This document shows positions 51,138-61,078 of a DNA stretch of 64,000 bases, one piece after another. The stretch is taken from positions 1 to 64,000 of the forward strand of contig DATJDU010000029.1 in assembly GCA_035497315.1 (NCBI GenBank), read 5' to 3'. How positions within the stretch are numbered: the stretch's first letter is position 1; each line of letters begins with the position of its first letter. The DNA is from Andeanibacterium sp035497315 (GTDB lineage Bacteria; Pseudomonadota; Alphaproteobacteria; Sphingomonadales; Sphingomonadaceae). The notes beneath the pieces were generated by a model. That model saw nothing but the letters and a program-made list of their open reading frames with translations, was not told the origin of the DNA and ran no database searches. Made by a program: the position numbers and the translations under genes.

Positions 51138-53668
51138 CCCGCGCCGCTGCCACCACCCTGCCCTGGACCGCTGCATGGGCCATCGCCCGGCGCGATCTCA
51201 ACCGGCGATTCCGGGGCCTGCGCCTGCTGCTGGTCTGCCTGTTTCTGGGCGTGGGCGCGCTGGCGGCAATCGGCTCGCTCACCGGCGCGATTCAGAGCGA
51301 GCTGACCGGCCGGGGCAAGGAGATACTGGGCGGCGATCTGGAAATCGGCCTGTGGCAGCGCGCGCCCACCGTCCAGGAACTGATGGTGATGAACGGCTAC
51401 GGCATCGTCTCCGGCGGACAGAGGATGCAGGCCACCGCCAGCGCGGGCGACATGGCCGCGCCGATCGAACTCAAGGCCGTGGACGGCAATTGGCCGATGT
51501 TCGGCACCTTCACCCTGAAAGACGGCACCAGGGCCGGCGCCCCGCCCGCAGGCAAGGCCTGGCTGGCCCAGGGCGCGGCGGAACGGCTGGGCATCGGGCC
51601 GGGCGACAGCTTCCAGCTTGGCACGCTGACCCTTGAGGTAGGCGGCATCATCGGGGAAGAGCCCGACCGGCTGAGCGAAGGCTTTGCCCTGGGCCCCACG
51701 GTGATCGTGGCGATGGACGTGCCCGAACGGGCCGGGCTGGTGGCCCCCGGCGCGATGTATCAGGGCAAGTACCGCATCGCCTTCGATCGGGATTATGACG
51801 CGGAAGCCGTCTCGAAGAAGATCGAGGAATTGTTCCCCTCCGCCGGCTTCGAATTCCGCACGTCGGACCGCGCATCCCCCGGGGCGGACCGTTTCGTTTC
51901 GCGCATGGGCGAATTTCTGGTGCTGGTGGGCCTTGCCGCGCTGGTGATCGCGGGGATCGGCATCGGCGGGGGCGTTTCCTCCTATCTCCAGGCCCGACGC
52001 ACCAGCATCGCGACACTGAAGATCCTGGGCGCGACCAGCCGCGACATTGCCCGCATCTATGCCCTGCAGCTGGGCGCAGCGGCGCTGGCCGGGGCACTAG
52101 CCGGCCTTGTGGCAGGCGTGGCGCTCACTCCGCTGCTCAGCTGGGCATTGGGTTCGCTGCTGCCGGTGCGGACCGGGCTGGTGATCGATCCGGCGGCACT
52201 GGCGCGCGCGGCGGGCTTCGGCCTGCTGGTGGCGCTGATCTTCGCCGCCCCGCCGCTGGACAAGGCCCGGCGCTTCCCCGCCATGGCCCTGATGCGCGAG
52301 CGGGTTTCCCCCCTCGCCCGCCAATGGCGCGGATTGCTGCTGCCGGTGGGCGGCGGGCTTGTCGCGATTGCCGCGCTGGCGCTGGTGGGCACGCCGCAAC
52401 CTTCGCTCAGCGCGATGTTCATGGGCGGCGCGGCGGCGCTGCTGGCAGTGCTTGCCCTGCTGGGCTGGGCGATCCGCCGCGCGGCAGAACGCGCCCCGCG
52501 CCCGCGCAATCCGCTGCTGCGCAACGCGCTGGCCAATCTTCACCGCCCCGGCGCGCAGACCGGCGCGCTGGTGACGGCGCTGGGCTTCGGCCTGTCTGCC
52601 TTCGTGCTGCTGGCCGGCGTGCAGACCAGCCTCGATGCCAATATCCAGCGCAGCGTGCCGCAAATGGCGCCCGACTATTTCGTGCTCGACATTCCGCGCG
52701 GCCGGATCGACGAGTTCGAAGCACTGGTGCGCAAGGAAAGCCCCAAGGCCGAAATCCGCGCCGTGCCCACCTTGCGCGGCAAGATCCTGGCCTATGGGCC
52801 CAAGGGCCACATGATCCGCGTGGCGGATCTCAAGGAAATCCCCGAAGGCGCCTGGCCCCTGCGCGGCGAACGCGGGCTGACCTATTCGGACAGTGTGCCG
52901 GAAGGCAATTCGCTCACCAGCGGCAAATGGTGGCCCAGGGACTATGCTGGCGAACCGCTCGTCTCGGTCGATCAGGAGCTTGCCGACGCGCTGGACCTGA
53001 AGATCGGAGATTACCTCTCCGTCGGCCTGCTGGGGGTGGAGCGCAGCGCACGCATTTCCAGCTTCCGGCGGATCGACTGGGATTCGATGGGTTTCAACTA
53101 TGTGCTGGTGTTCAGCCCCAATGCCATCGCCGATGCGCCGCATAATCTTGCCGCCACTATCGACCTGCCCGACGGCGTTCCCACAGGGCCGCTGCTGCGC
53201 CAGATGGTCCGCGCCTTCCCGTCCAGTTCGGTGATCGAGGTCGGGCAGGTGCTGAGCGAGGCGCGGGCGATCCTGGGGCAGGTCGGCGCGGCGATCCTGG
53301 CCGCGGCTTCCGTGGCGGTGCTGGCCGGGCTGGCCGTGCTGCTGGGCGCGATCGCCGCCGCGCGGGCCAGCCGGCTTTACGACAATGTGATCCTGCGCGT
53401 GCTGGGCGCCAGCCGCCGCCAGTTGCTGCTGCTCCAGCTTGCCGAATATGGCCTGCTGGCGCTGGTGCTGGCGGGCGTGGCGCTGGTGCTGGGCAGCGCC
53501 CTTGCCTGGCTGGTGATCGCCCAGCTGTTCGAATTCGACTGGCTGCCCGGCTGGCCCCGCATCCTTGCGGTGCTGGGCGCGGGGCTGGCACTGGTGCTGG
53601 GCTTCGCACTGGGCGGGTCGCTGCCGCTGCTGCGGGCACGCCCCGCCCAGGTGCTGAGGGAACTTTAG
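51134..53668 (+). CDS. ABC transporter permease, FtsX-like (YbbP family)
   Basis: This is an 844-residue inner-membrane permease with an N-terminal helix (LRLLLVCLFLGVGALAAIGS, about 30-49), a large periplasmic MacB-like domain, a first block of helices (about 265-460), a second periplasmic domain and a final FtsX block (about 720-840) with RLYDNVILRVLGASRRQLLL. It works with the preceding ATPase. Its 3' end overlaps the convergent DUF805 gene by four bases. MTRAAATTLPW is used as start. Confidence 0.92.
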   Translation: MTRAAATTLPWTAAWAIARRDLNRRFRGLRLLLVCLFLGVGALAAIGSLTGAIQSELTGRGKEILGGDLEIGLWQRAPTVQELMVMNGYGIVSGGQRMQATASAGDMAAPIELKAVDGNWPMFGTFTLKDGTRAGAPPAGKAWLAQGAAERLGIGPGDSFQLGTLTLEVGGIIGEEPDRLSEGFALGPTVIVAMDVPERAGLVAPGAMYQGKYRIAFDRDYDAEAVSKKIEELFPSAGFEFRTSDRASPGADRFVSRMGEFLVLVGLAALVIAGIGIGGGVSSYLQARRTSIATLKILGATSRDIARIYALQLGAAALAGALAGLVAGVALTPLLSWALGSLLPVRTGLVIDPAALARAAGFGLLVALIFAAPPLDKARRFPAMALMRERVSPLARQWRGLLLPVGGGLVAIAALALVGTPQPSLSAMFMGGAAALLAVLALLGWAIRRAAERAPRPRNPLLRNALANLHRPGAQTGALVTALGFGLSAFVLLAGVQTSLDANIQRSVPQMAPDYFVLDIPRGRIDEFEALVRKESPKAEIRAVPTLRGKILAYGPKGHMIRVADLKEIPEGAWPLRGERGLTYSDSVPEGNSLTSGKWWPRDYAGEPLVSVDQELADALDLKIGDYLSVGLLGVERSARISSFRRIDWDSMGFNYVLVFSPNAIADAPHNLAATIDLPDGVPTGPLLRQMVRAFPSSSVIEVGQVLSEARAILGQVGAAILAAASVAVLAGLAVLLGAIAAARASRLYDNVILRVLGASRRQLLLLQLAEYGLLALVLAGVALVLGSALAWLVIAQLFEFDWLPGWPRILAVLGAGLALVLGFALGGSLPLLRARPAQVLREL

Positions 53669-54153
53669 GAGAAGACCTCTGCGTTGGCGCGGCCCTTGGG
53701 GTCAGGCCCGAAGCGATTGGGGCCGGGCGTGCCGTCGAGGAACATCACCACCAGGAAAGCAAGGCCGGCAAGAAGGCCCACCAGCGGCACGAAAGATGCC
53801 ACGATCATGCCCAGATACCACCAGCCGGAAAGGTTCCGATCATGCAGGCGGCGCACGGTGACGGCAAGCGACGGGATCAGCGCGAACAGGGCATAGATGC
53901 CGTAAAGCCCCATCATCGCGAGCGAAACCGGGCTGGACATCAGCGATGCGGCCATCATGCTTTCGTTATATTCCGCGCCCTGGCCCGCCATCTGCGCGCT
54001 GGTCATGACTGCGCTGATCATCTGGACATAGAACGGCCCCGCCAGCACACAGGCGACGATCACGTTCAACAGCGTGAACATCCAGAATTCCATGCGCCGC
54101 GAACGCCCCGAAAAATCGAAATACCGTTTGAAGGGTAAAAGCATCCAACTCAT
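53665..54153 (-). CDS. DUF805 family membrane protein
   Basis: The 162-residue protein has the DUF805 signature at its start, FKRYFDFSGRSRRMEFWMFT (about 8-27), four hydrophobic segments, and VRRLHDRNLSGWWYLG (about 101-116), ending in GTPGPNRFGPDPK. The family is of unknown function and lies in the inner membrane. A longer frame upstream reads the spacer and is discarded. The 270-base spacer to the TonB receptor holds only that gene's terminator. Confidence 0.93.
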   Translation of the reverse strand: MSWMLLPFKRYFDFSGRSRRMEFWMFTLLNVIVACVLAGPFYVQMISAVMTSAQMAGQGAEYNESMMAASLMSSPVSLAMMGLYGIYALFALIPSLAVTVRRLHDRNLSGWWYLGMIVASFVPLVGLLAGLAFLVVMFLDGTPGPNRFGPDPKGRANAEVFS

Positions 54154-54367
54154 TTTCAGTCCCCCGTATTCCCGCCCGTCCGGCGGGTGTGCAAAAGCAG
54201 TCCGGCTGTTACCGAGGCCGCAACAAGGGCGGAATGCGACTGGTTCCGCCAGCGATCCCGCCTCAGATGAAAGCGGAAATGTCCAATCCCGGGACCATGG
54301 GCTCTCCCCCGGTCCTGCGGATGAATCGTGTCGGGACAATGACGACCATAATTCGGCGGTTCGGGCA

Positions 54368-54393
54368 AGAAAAAGGGGGGCATGGAGCCCCCC
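54368..54393 (-). terminator. Rho-independent terminator of the TonB-dependent receptor gene
   Basis: On the minus strand GGGGGGC and GCCCCCC form a perfect 7-bp stem with a five-base loop, followed by TTTTTCTTGCC. It lies about 30 bases after the receptor stop codon. Confidence 0.88.
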
Positions 54394-54423
54394 TGATCCA
54401 TTCCGGCTCCGGCCTTCAGGTGC

Positions 54424-57102
54424 TTACCACTTGAAGCGGACCGTGCCGCCCCAGGTGAGCGGCTGGTTCGGATAGCCCGAAATCGAGAGCGGCTGCGCCA
54501 CCGAATCGAACACCGAAAGGATGTAGCGGTCGTCCAGCAGATTGCGGCCCCAGACCGAGAATTCCAGGCCGGAATCCATCGCATAGGTGATCGCGGCCGA
54601 AAGGTCGTTCACCGTGCGGGTATAGGGCGCGGCAGCGGCAATTGCCGCAGCCTGGCCACCCGAGAGATAACCCGGCAGGCCTTCCACGATCTGCACTTCG
54701 GATTCGTGATGGTAGGAAGCGTTCAGGATGATCTGATCGCCATTGCCCAGTTCATGCCTGTACTGGCCGCCCAGCACCACGGTCCATTCGGGGATGCCAG
54801 CCGGACGCGTGCCGGTAAGATCGCCCACGGCGGAGAATTTGAAATCGTCATAGGTGGGATCGAGATAGGTCACGCCCAGATTGAACGTCAGCCCGTTCAC
54901 CGGTTCCACCATGCCTTCGAACTCGACGCCGAAGGTCGATTGCTTGCCCGCATTGGCCAGGGCGAAGCCGGTGCCGGTGAAGATGTTCGACTGGAAGCCT
55001 TCGATCTGCTGCTGGAACACCGCGATATTGGCCGAACCGACGCCCCAATTCCCCTTCAGCCCGAATTCGTAGACGGTGGACTTTTCGGGATCGGCATAGC
55101 GCGTGCCATAGGTCTGGTTGGGCTTGAGCAGCCCCGCCGTCCCCAGCGCAACCGCATCCGAAGCGAAAGGACGGCTATCGCGCGAGAGATTGACCGAGGC
55201 TGCCTTGAAGCCGGTCGCATAGCTCGCATAGATGTTGATATCGGGGCTCACATCATAGGCGAGGCGAATGGTGTAAGTGAAATCGTCATCCGAGATATGG
55301 CCATCTTCCACCGAGTTCGGCACGGCCAGGAACTGCGGCAGATATTGCAGCGCCTTAAGGGGATTGAGCGGATTGACGTTGGCATTGTTGGCATTGGCCG
55401 CAGCATAGGCCGAAACCGCCGTATCGATCTGGCCGTAGATCACCGGCTGCGTGACCGCGAAGTTCATGATTTCCTGCGCGGTCGCACTGCGGCCCAGGCT
55501 CATTGCGGTGCCGACCTGCTGGGCCAGGCCGCCCTGATAGAGCAGCGTCTGGCGGAAGCCGGCATAGGCAGGATTATTGAAATCGATCTGCGAGAAAACG
55601 TCGCTGCCCGCGATCGAGGCGGAATAATCCTTCACATCCTTGGTGTAATTGCCGCCCAGCGTCAGGGTCAGCCCGTCGGTGACTTCGAAATCGACCTGGC
55701 CGAAGATCGAAAGCGCCTCGCTGTCGAGGCCGAAGGTCTCCGCATTGCCGGTGCCGGCCTTGAAGAACTGGCCGGCATATTTGGTCGGATCGCCTTCATA
55801 GGCGCCGAACGCTCCTTCCAAAGTCGGGATGCTCAGCGCCCCGCCGGAAAGGCCCTGCACCAGGGCATCGGCATAGGAACGCGTCTGGGTGCCCCAGGTG
55901 AGCGCGCCGGTCTGGTTGACCTTCTCATTGATATAGAAGGCGCCCAGCAGGATGCTCGCCTTGTCCGCGATGTCGGCGGTCAGGCGCAGTTCCTGGGTGA
56001 AGGTGTCCAGATTGACGTCTGCGGCGATCGGATAGATCAGGTCTGCGCTGGAAAAGTCCGGGTCCTGCGCGGTCACGGCCTTGCTGTTGCGATAGGCAGT
56101 GATGGAGGTCAGCGTCATGGGGCCGATATTGTAGTCGAGCTGGGCCGACACGCCCCAGTTCTTGATGTCGTTGGTCGAATCGAAATTGCTGTAGACCACG
56201 CCCGCATAGGGATCGTTCGGGTCCGTCACATGGCCGCCCAGCAATTCGATCACCGAAGTGGCGGCGGACCGCTTGAGATTGACCACGCCGCAGCAGATTT
56301 CGTCGATACTGTCGTAATCCGCGATGATGCGAGCCTTGAAATCGGTCGAAGGTTCGATCAGCAACTGGCCGCGCACGAACCAGCGATTACGCTCGTTGGT
56401 GCGATTGCCGGTGCCCAGATCCTTGTTGTAGCCGTCACGCCCGGACCAGCCGCCCGCAATGCTGGCCGCCACATTGTCGGACAGGGGGCCGGTGACATAA
56501 CCCTTGAGCACCATGGCGTTATAATTGCCGTAGCTGGCTTCCACCGTGCCGCCGAGATCGAATTGCGGCTCTTGCGTGACGATCGAGATCACGCCGGCCG
56601 ATGCATTCTTGCCGAACAGGGTCGACTGCGGCCCGCGCAACACTTCGATGCGCGAGACATTGGGCAGATCGTTGATCTGTGCAGCAGTGCGGCTGCGATA
56701 GACGCCGTCCACGAACACACCCACCGAAGGCTCGATACCGGCGTTGTTCGCGCCATTGCCGAAGCCGCGAATGATGAAGTTGGTGTTGGCCGAACTCTGC
56801 AGCTGCGTCACGCGCAATGAAGGCACGATCGTCTGCAGATCCTTGAGGTCCCGGATCTCGGCGCGCTGGATCGCTTCGCCGGTTGTCACCGAAACGGCAA
56901 CGGGAACATCCTGCAAGGTCTGTTCGCGTTTTGTCGCGGTAACGAGAATCTCGTTGCCAGAACCTGCTTCCTCCTCCGCGGGTTGGGCCAGTTCTTCTTC
57001 CTGGGCAAAGGCGACGGAAGGCATTGCCAGCGCAAGGCTGGCAGCACCGATCAGAAGGGTCGCGCGAAATGCAGGGGCACGACCAGAAACAATGATTTCC
57101 AT
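54424..57102 (-). CDS. TonB-dependent outer-membrane receptor
   Basis: This is an 892-residue outer-membrane receptor importing a scarce nutrient with energy from TonB. After a signal peptide it shows a TonB-box-like EILVTATKREQTLQDVPVAV (about 50-69), the plug domain (QTIVPSLRV, FGKNASAGVISIVT) and a 22-strand barrel that ends TVRFKW with an aromatic residue. It belongs to the sphingomonad group of pesticin/aromatic-type receptors; the ligand cannot be told. ATG at 57102 has GGAG six bases upstream; a second ATG at 57114 is less well placed. Confidence 0.92.
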   Translation of the reverse strand: MEIIVSGRAPAFRATLLIGAASLALAMPSVAFAQEEELAQPAEEEAGSGNEILVTATKREQTLQDVPVAVSVTTGEAIQRAEIRDLKDLQTIVPSLRVTQLQSSANTNFIIRGFGNGANNAGIEPSVGVFVDGVYRSRTAAQINDLPNVSRIEVLRGPQSTLFGKNASAGVISIVTQEPQFDLGGTVEASYGNYNAMVLKGYVTGPLSDNVAASIAGGWSGRDGYNKDLGTGNRTNERNRWFVRGQLLIEPSTDFKARIIADYDSIDEICCGVVNLKRSAATSVIELLGGHVTDPNDPYAGVVYSNFDSTNDIKNWGVSAQLDYNIGPMTLTSITAYRNSKAVTAQDPDFSSADLIYPIAADVNLDTFTQELRLTADIADKASILLGAFYINEKVNQTGALTWGTQTRSYADALVQGLSGGALSIPTLEGAFGAYEGDPTKYAGQFFKAGTGNAETFGLDSEALSIFGQVDFEVTDGLTLTLGGNYTKDVKDYSASIAGSDVFSQIDFNNPAYAGFRQTLLYQGGLAQQVGTAMSLGRSATAQEIMNFAVTQPVIYGQIDTAVSAYAAANANNANVNPLNPLKALQYLPQFLAVPNSVEDGHISDDDFTYTIRLAYDVSPDINIYASYATGFKAASVNLSRDSRPFASDAVALGTAGLLKPNQTYGTRYADPEKSTVYEFGLKGNWGVGSANIAVFQQQIEGFQSNIFTGTGFALANAGKQSTFGVEFEGMVEPVNGLTFNLGVTYLDPTYDDFKFSAVGDLTGTRPAGIPEWTVVLGGQYRHELGNGDQIILNASYHHESEVQIVEGLPGYLSGGQAAAIAAAAPYTRTVNDLSAAITYAMDSGLEFSVWGRNLLDDRYILSVFDSVAQPLSISGYPNQPLTWGGTVRFKW

Positions 57103-57491
57103 GTGAGGCTCCATCTCTCCATCCCCAGACCCTGCCGCAGTGCCTTCTTTTCGAGGATTGCCGACAAAGCCCGGTCTCCTTTTGCGATCATAAGGTTACT
57201 GGCAGGTTCACACAATCTCCAATAAGTTCTCAGGTTTCACATGTAACCATGAGTTGCATGGGGGTAACACACACCCTATCTGCCGTTACGGAACACTGGG
57301 CTTGTCGCGATGGCTCCCATGCCTGAAACAGGCCTTCGCGCAGCCACTGGCAACCACCCCAGCTTGTGACCGTATCGCGCTTTTCCACCATTTATGCTTG
57401 CCGCAATGCAGCATTACGTATAGGGGCGCGACGCCCGGGCGACACGTGTCCGAAGCTTTCAGACAAACCGCTATCTAGAAGAGCCTGACCG
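57103..57491. other. Divergent spacer between TonB receptor and typA
   Basis: This stretch of 389 bases has no credible gene. It is somewhat richer in A and T than its surroundings (57190-57260), as expected for a promoter region serving both directions. I find no palindrome, riboswitch or sigma-54 element in it; the repeated GTAACCATG/GTTACTGG bits are too short to weigh. Confidence 0.6.
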
Positions 57492-59318
57492 ATGCCCGGC
57501 AGAGAAGCCCTGCGTAATATCGCAATTATCGCCCACGTTGACCACGGCAAGACCACGCTGGTGGATCAGCTGTTCCGCCAATCCGGCACTTTCCGCGACA
57601 ACCAGCGCGTGGAAGAACGCGCCATGGATTCCAACGATCTGGAAAAGGAACGCGGGATCACCATCCTTGCGAAGCCGACCTCGATCGAGTGGAACGGCTA
57701 TCGCATCAATATCGTCGATACGCCCGGCCACGCCGACTTCGGCGCCGAGGTTGAGCGTATCCTCTCGATGGTGGACGGCGTGATCCTGCTGGTTGACAGT
57801 TCGGAAGGCGCGATGCCGCAGACCAAGTTCGTCACCGGCAAGGCGCTCGGCCTGGGCCTGCGCCCGATCGTGGTCGTGAACAAGATCGACCGCGCCGATG
57901 GCCGTCACTCCGAAGTGCTGGACGAAGTGTTCGACCTGTTCGTCAGCCTCGAGGCTGACGACGACCAGCTCGATTTCCCCGTGCTCTACGCCTCGGGCCG
58001 CAATGGCTATGCCAGCGAAGATCCCGATGCGCGCGAAGGCACGCTCACTCCGCTGTTCGAAAAGATCATCGAGCACGTTCCCGCGCCAGAGGCCGATGTC
58101 GACGGGCCGTTCAAGTTCCTCGTCACCCTGCTGGACCGCGACAATTTCCTTGGCCGCATCCTGACCGGCAAGGTCCAGTCGGGCACCGTGAAGCTCAACG
58201 ATCCGATCCGCGCGCTCGACAATGACGGCAATGTCGTGGAAACCGGCCGCGCCTCCAAGCTGCTGGCCTTCCACGGGCTTGACCGTATTCCGGTCGAGGA
58301 AGCCCAGGCTGGCGACATCATCTCGATCGCCGGTATGACCACTGCCACCGTGGCGAACACCATCGCCGATCCCACGGTGACGGAGCCGCTTCACGCTCAG
58401 CCGATCGATCCGCCGACCCTGTCGATGCGTTTCGCGGTGAACGATTCGCCGATGGCGGGCCGTGAAGGCAGCAAGGTTACCAGCCGCATGATTCGCGACC
58501 GTCTGGCCCGCGAAGCGGAAACCAACGTCGCCATCCGTGTCACCGAAAGCGCCGACAAGGACAGCTTCGAAGTGGCCGGCCGCGGCGAGCTTCAGTTGGG
58601 CGTGGTGATCGAAACCATGCGCCGCGAAGGTTTCGAACTGGGCATCAGCCGTCCGCGCGTGATCTTCCGCGAGGAAGACGGCCAGCGGCTCGAACCCTAT
58701 GAAACCGTCGTGATCGACGTGGACGATGAATATTCGGGCACGGTGATCGACAAGATGGCGCTCCGCAAGGCGGAGATGACCGACATGCGCCAGTCCGGCG
58801 GCGGCAAGACCCGCATCACCTTCTCGGCTCCCAGCCGCGGGCTGATCGGTTATCACGGCGAGTTCCTTTCGGACACGCGCGGCACCGGCATCATGAACCG
58901 CCTGTTCGAGAAGTACGGCCCCTACAAGGGCAAGATCGAAGGTCGCCAGAACGGCGTGCTGATCTCCAACTGCACCGGCGAGGCCGTGGGCTATGCCCTC
59001 AACAGCCTCGAAGAACGCGGCATCCTGTTCGTGAGCCCGCAGGAAAAGATCTACGAAGGCATGCTGATCGGCGAAAACGCCAAGCCTGACGATCTCGAAG
59101 TCAATCCGATGAAGTCGAAGCAGCTGACGAACTTCCGTTCGACCGGCAAGGACGACGCCATCCGCCTCACCCCGCCGCGGGTAATGACGCTGGAACAGGC
59201 CATCGCCTATATCGACGATGACGAGATGGTGGAGGTGACGCCCAAGTCCATCCGCCTGCGCAAGGCCATTCTCGACCCGAACGAGCGCAAGAAGGCCAAG
59301 CGCAAAGAAGCCGCCTGA
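57492..59318 (+). CDS. typA: Translational GTPase TypA/BipA
   Basis: TypA is a ribosome-binding GTPase involved in 50S assembly and stress adaptation. The 608-residue protein has the G motifs AHVDHGKTTL (about 14-23), DTPGHADFG and NKIDRADGR, elongation-factor domains II, III and V, and the C-terminal TypA-specific domain (LTNFRSTGKDDAIRLTPPRV, about 538-557). It ends at a strong terminator and is transcribed alone. Confidence 0.97.
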   Translation: MPGREALRNIAIIAHVDHGKTTLVDQLFRQSGTFRDNQRVEERAMDSNDLEKERGITILAKPTSIEWNGYRINIVDTPGHADFGAEVERILSMVDGVILLVDSSEGAMPQTKFVTGKALGLGLRPIVVVNKIDRADGRHSEVLDEVFDLFVSLEADDDQLDFPVLYASGRNGYASEDPDAREGTLTPLFEKIIEHVPAPEADVDGPFKFLVTLLDRDNFLGRILTGKVQSGTVKLNDPIRALDNDGNVVETGRASKLLAFHGLDRIPVEEAQAGDIISIAGMTTATVANTIADPTVTEPLHAQPIDPPTLSMRFAVNDSPMAGREGSKVTSRMIRDRLAREAETNVAIRVTESADKDSFEVAGRGELQLGVVIETMRREGFELGISRPRVIFREEDGQRLEPYETVVIDVDDEYSGTVIDKMALRKAEMTDMRQSGGGKTRITFSAPSRGLIGYHGEFLSDTRGTGIMNRLFEKYGPYKGKIEGRQNGVLISNCTGEAVGYALNSLEERGILFVSPQEKIYEGMLIGENAKPDDLEVNPMKSKQLTNFRSTGKDDAIRLTPPRVMTLEQAIAYIDDDEMVEVTPKSIRLRKAILDPNERKKAKRKEAA

Positions 59319-59345
59319 TCTTCTTTATCTGACCCTTTGAAATAT

Positions 59346-59384
59346 GGCCGCCTGCCTGCCCCACGCAACGGGGCACAGGCGGCC
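59346..59384 (+). terminator. Terminator of typA
   Basis: GGCCGCCTG / CAGGCGGCC forms a perfect 9-bp lower stem; after a two-base bulge, TGCCCC / GGGGCA extends it by six pairs around a seven-base loop. GTTGTT follows. Confidence 0.8.
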
Positions 59385-59431
59385 GTTGTTCATTGCAGCG
59401 CAGGCGCGCTAACTTTAAAGCGCGACACGGC

Positions 59432-60589
59432 ATGGAAATCTCCCAGCTTCGTATCGCCCTGTTCAGCGGCAATTATAACATGGTGCGCGACGGTGCGAAC
59501 CAGGCGCTGAACCGCCTTGTCGGCTATCTGCTGCGCCAGGGCGCGGCAGTGCGGGTCTATTCACCGGTGGTCGACAAGCCCGATTTTCCGCCCACGGGCG
59601 ATCTGGTGGGCGTGAATTCCTTCGCCATTCCCGGTCGCAGCGAATATCGTGTGGCCATCGGCCTCTCGCGCGAGAACCGCGAGGATCTGGCCCGTTTCGC
59701 ACCCAATGTAATGCAGATCTCCGCGCCGGATTTCGCCTGCCGCCAGGCCGCGAAATGGGCGCGGGACCGAAACATCCCCGTTCTCGCCTCGGTCCACACA
59801 AGGTTCGAGACCTATCCCCGCTATTACGGGCTGCGGTTCATGGAGCCGACGGTGGAGAACTGGCTGCGCAAGCTCTATCGCCGCTGCGATGCGCTGGTCG
59901 CGCCTTCGCAGAGCATGGTGGACGTGCTGCACGCACAGGGGATGAACCCCGATATCGGCATCTGGTCGCGCGGAGTGGATCGCGCCATCTTCAACCCCGG
60001 CGCGCGCAGCCTCGAATGGCGCCGCTCGCTGGGGATCGCGGACGACGAGGTCGCCATAGGCTTCCTGGGCCGTCTGGTGATGGAAAAGGGGCTGGATGTC
60101 TTCGCCGACACGATCGACGAGCTGAAACAGCGCGGCGTGGCGCACAAGGTGCTGGTAGTGGGCGAAGGCCCGGCACGCGCCTGGTTTGCCGAGCGCGTGC
60201 CCGATGCCTGTTTCGCGGGTTTTCAGGCAGGCGCGGATCTTGGCCGGGCGGTGGCCAGCATGGACATGCTGTTCAACCCTTCGATCACCGAGACATTCGG
60301 CAATGTCACGCTGGAAGCGATGGCTTGCGGCCTGCCGGTAGTGGCAGCCCGCGCCACGGGCAGCGACGTGCTGGTCGCGGATGGAGTATCGGGCAGGCTC
60401 GTCACTCCGGGAGACATCACTGCCTTTGCCGATGCCGTGCAGGCTTATGCCCAAAATCCGGCGCTGAGCGCCGAACATGGCGCCGCGGGGGAGGCTCGCA
60501 GCCTGCTATTCGACTGGGATCGGATCAATCAGGCCGTGGCCGATACTTACATCCGGCTGATCGGACAGCGGGCTGAGGGAAAGCGGTAG
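59432..60589 (+). CDS. Glycosyltransferase family 1/4 (MgtA-like)
   Basis: The 385-residue GT-B enzyme begins MEISQLRIALFSGNYNMVRD and has GFLGRLVMEKGLDVFADTID (about 208-227) and the donor-site ExxxxxxxE motif in FNPSITETFGNVTLEAMACG (about 281-300). Relatives transfer a sugar such as mannose or glucuronate to a membrane lipid; in sphingomonads a role in glycolipid synthesis is plausible but not shown. ATG at 59432 is chosen over the longer frame that runs into the typA terminator. Confidence 0.88.
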   Translation: MEISQLRIALFSGNYNMVRDGANQALNRLVGYLLRQGAAVRVYSPVVDKPDFPPTGDLVGVNSFAIPGRSEYRVAIGLSRENREDLARFAPNVMQISAPDFACRQAAKWARDRNIPVLASVHTRFETYPRYYGLRFMEPTVENWLRKLYRRCDALVAPSQSMVDVLHAQGMNPDIGIWSRGVDRAIFNPGARSLEWRRSLGIADDEVAIGFLGRLVMEKGLDVFADTIDELKQRGVAHKVLVVGEGPARAWFAERVPDACFAGFQAGADLGRAVASMDMLFNPSITETFGNVTLEAMACGLPVVAARATGSDVLVADGVSGRLVTPGDITAFADAVQAYAQNPALSAEHGAAGEARSLLFDWDRINQAVADTYIRLIGQRAEGKR

Positions 60590-60607
60590 CTTCCCTCCCC
60601 CCGAAAA

Positions 60608-60675
60608 TCGTCATTCCCGCGAAAGCGGGAACCCGGTTCTGCCGTTGCTGCCGAATCCCCGCCTGTGCGGGGATG
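60608..60675. repeat. REP-like pair of hairpins (TCATTCCCGC type)
   Basis: Two hairpins follow each other: TTCCCGC-gaaa-GCGGGAA at about 60614-60631 and ATCCCCGC-ctgt-GCGGGGAT at about 60655-60674, the first preceded by CGTCA. They match the element at 26201 and lie between the glycosyltransferase and the convergent DUF2218 gene. Confidence 0.65.
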
Positions 60676-60695
60676 GCGCATGATTGGCTCGCCCT

Positions 60696-61016
60696 TCACC
60701 CATCCTGCCACTCAAACGGCAATGGCGCCTCGCGATGGGCGAAGCGGTCCAGATGGCGGGCAACCACGCCCTTCATCGTATCGCGCTGTTCGGCGACGCT
60801 GGCATCGATCCGCACTTCCAGCGCATCGGCCCGCGCGTCCATCGTCACCAGCGCATCGCCCGGGAATGTCCCGGCGCGGCCTTCGGCGGGGAAGCGGATC
60901 GTGCCATGTTCGGGCGTGAATTCCACTTCCAGACTATGGGACCAGTGCTTGCACAGCTGCTGGAGATAACGGCTACCGCTGGCAGTCGGGACGATGGCAA
61001 TGGCAGTCGAACTCAT
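60696..61016 (-). CDS. DUF2218 domain-containing protein
   Basis: This is a 106-residue cytoplasmic protein of the DUF2218 family, unknown in function: TASGSRYLQQLCKHWSHSLE (about 13-32), GTIRFPAEG, and the terminal region VVARHLDRFAHREAPLPFEW. Family members are often near siderophore or metal genes. ATG at 61016 has GGAG six bases upstream. It follows padR in the same direction, 62 bases apart, and probably shares its promoter and control. Confidence 0.88.
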   Translation of the reverse strand: MSSTAIAIVPTASGSRYLQQLCKHWSHSLEVEFTPEHGTIRFPAEGRAGTFPGDALVTMDARADALEVRIDASVAEQRDTMKGVVARHLDRFAHREAPLPFEWQDG

Positions 61017-61078
61017 GGTCTTCTCCAAGGCTTGCGCCGGCGCCAGAATATGGCGCCGGCGCAGCATTTCCAATCGCG

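Noticed and set aside
54706..56820. 704-codon frame antisense to the TonB-dependent receptor
   Set aside because: It is a GC-bias shadow rich in His, Arg and Ile without domains; the receptor on the other strand is unmistakable.
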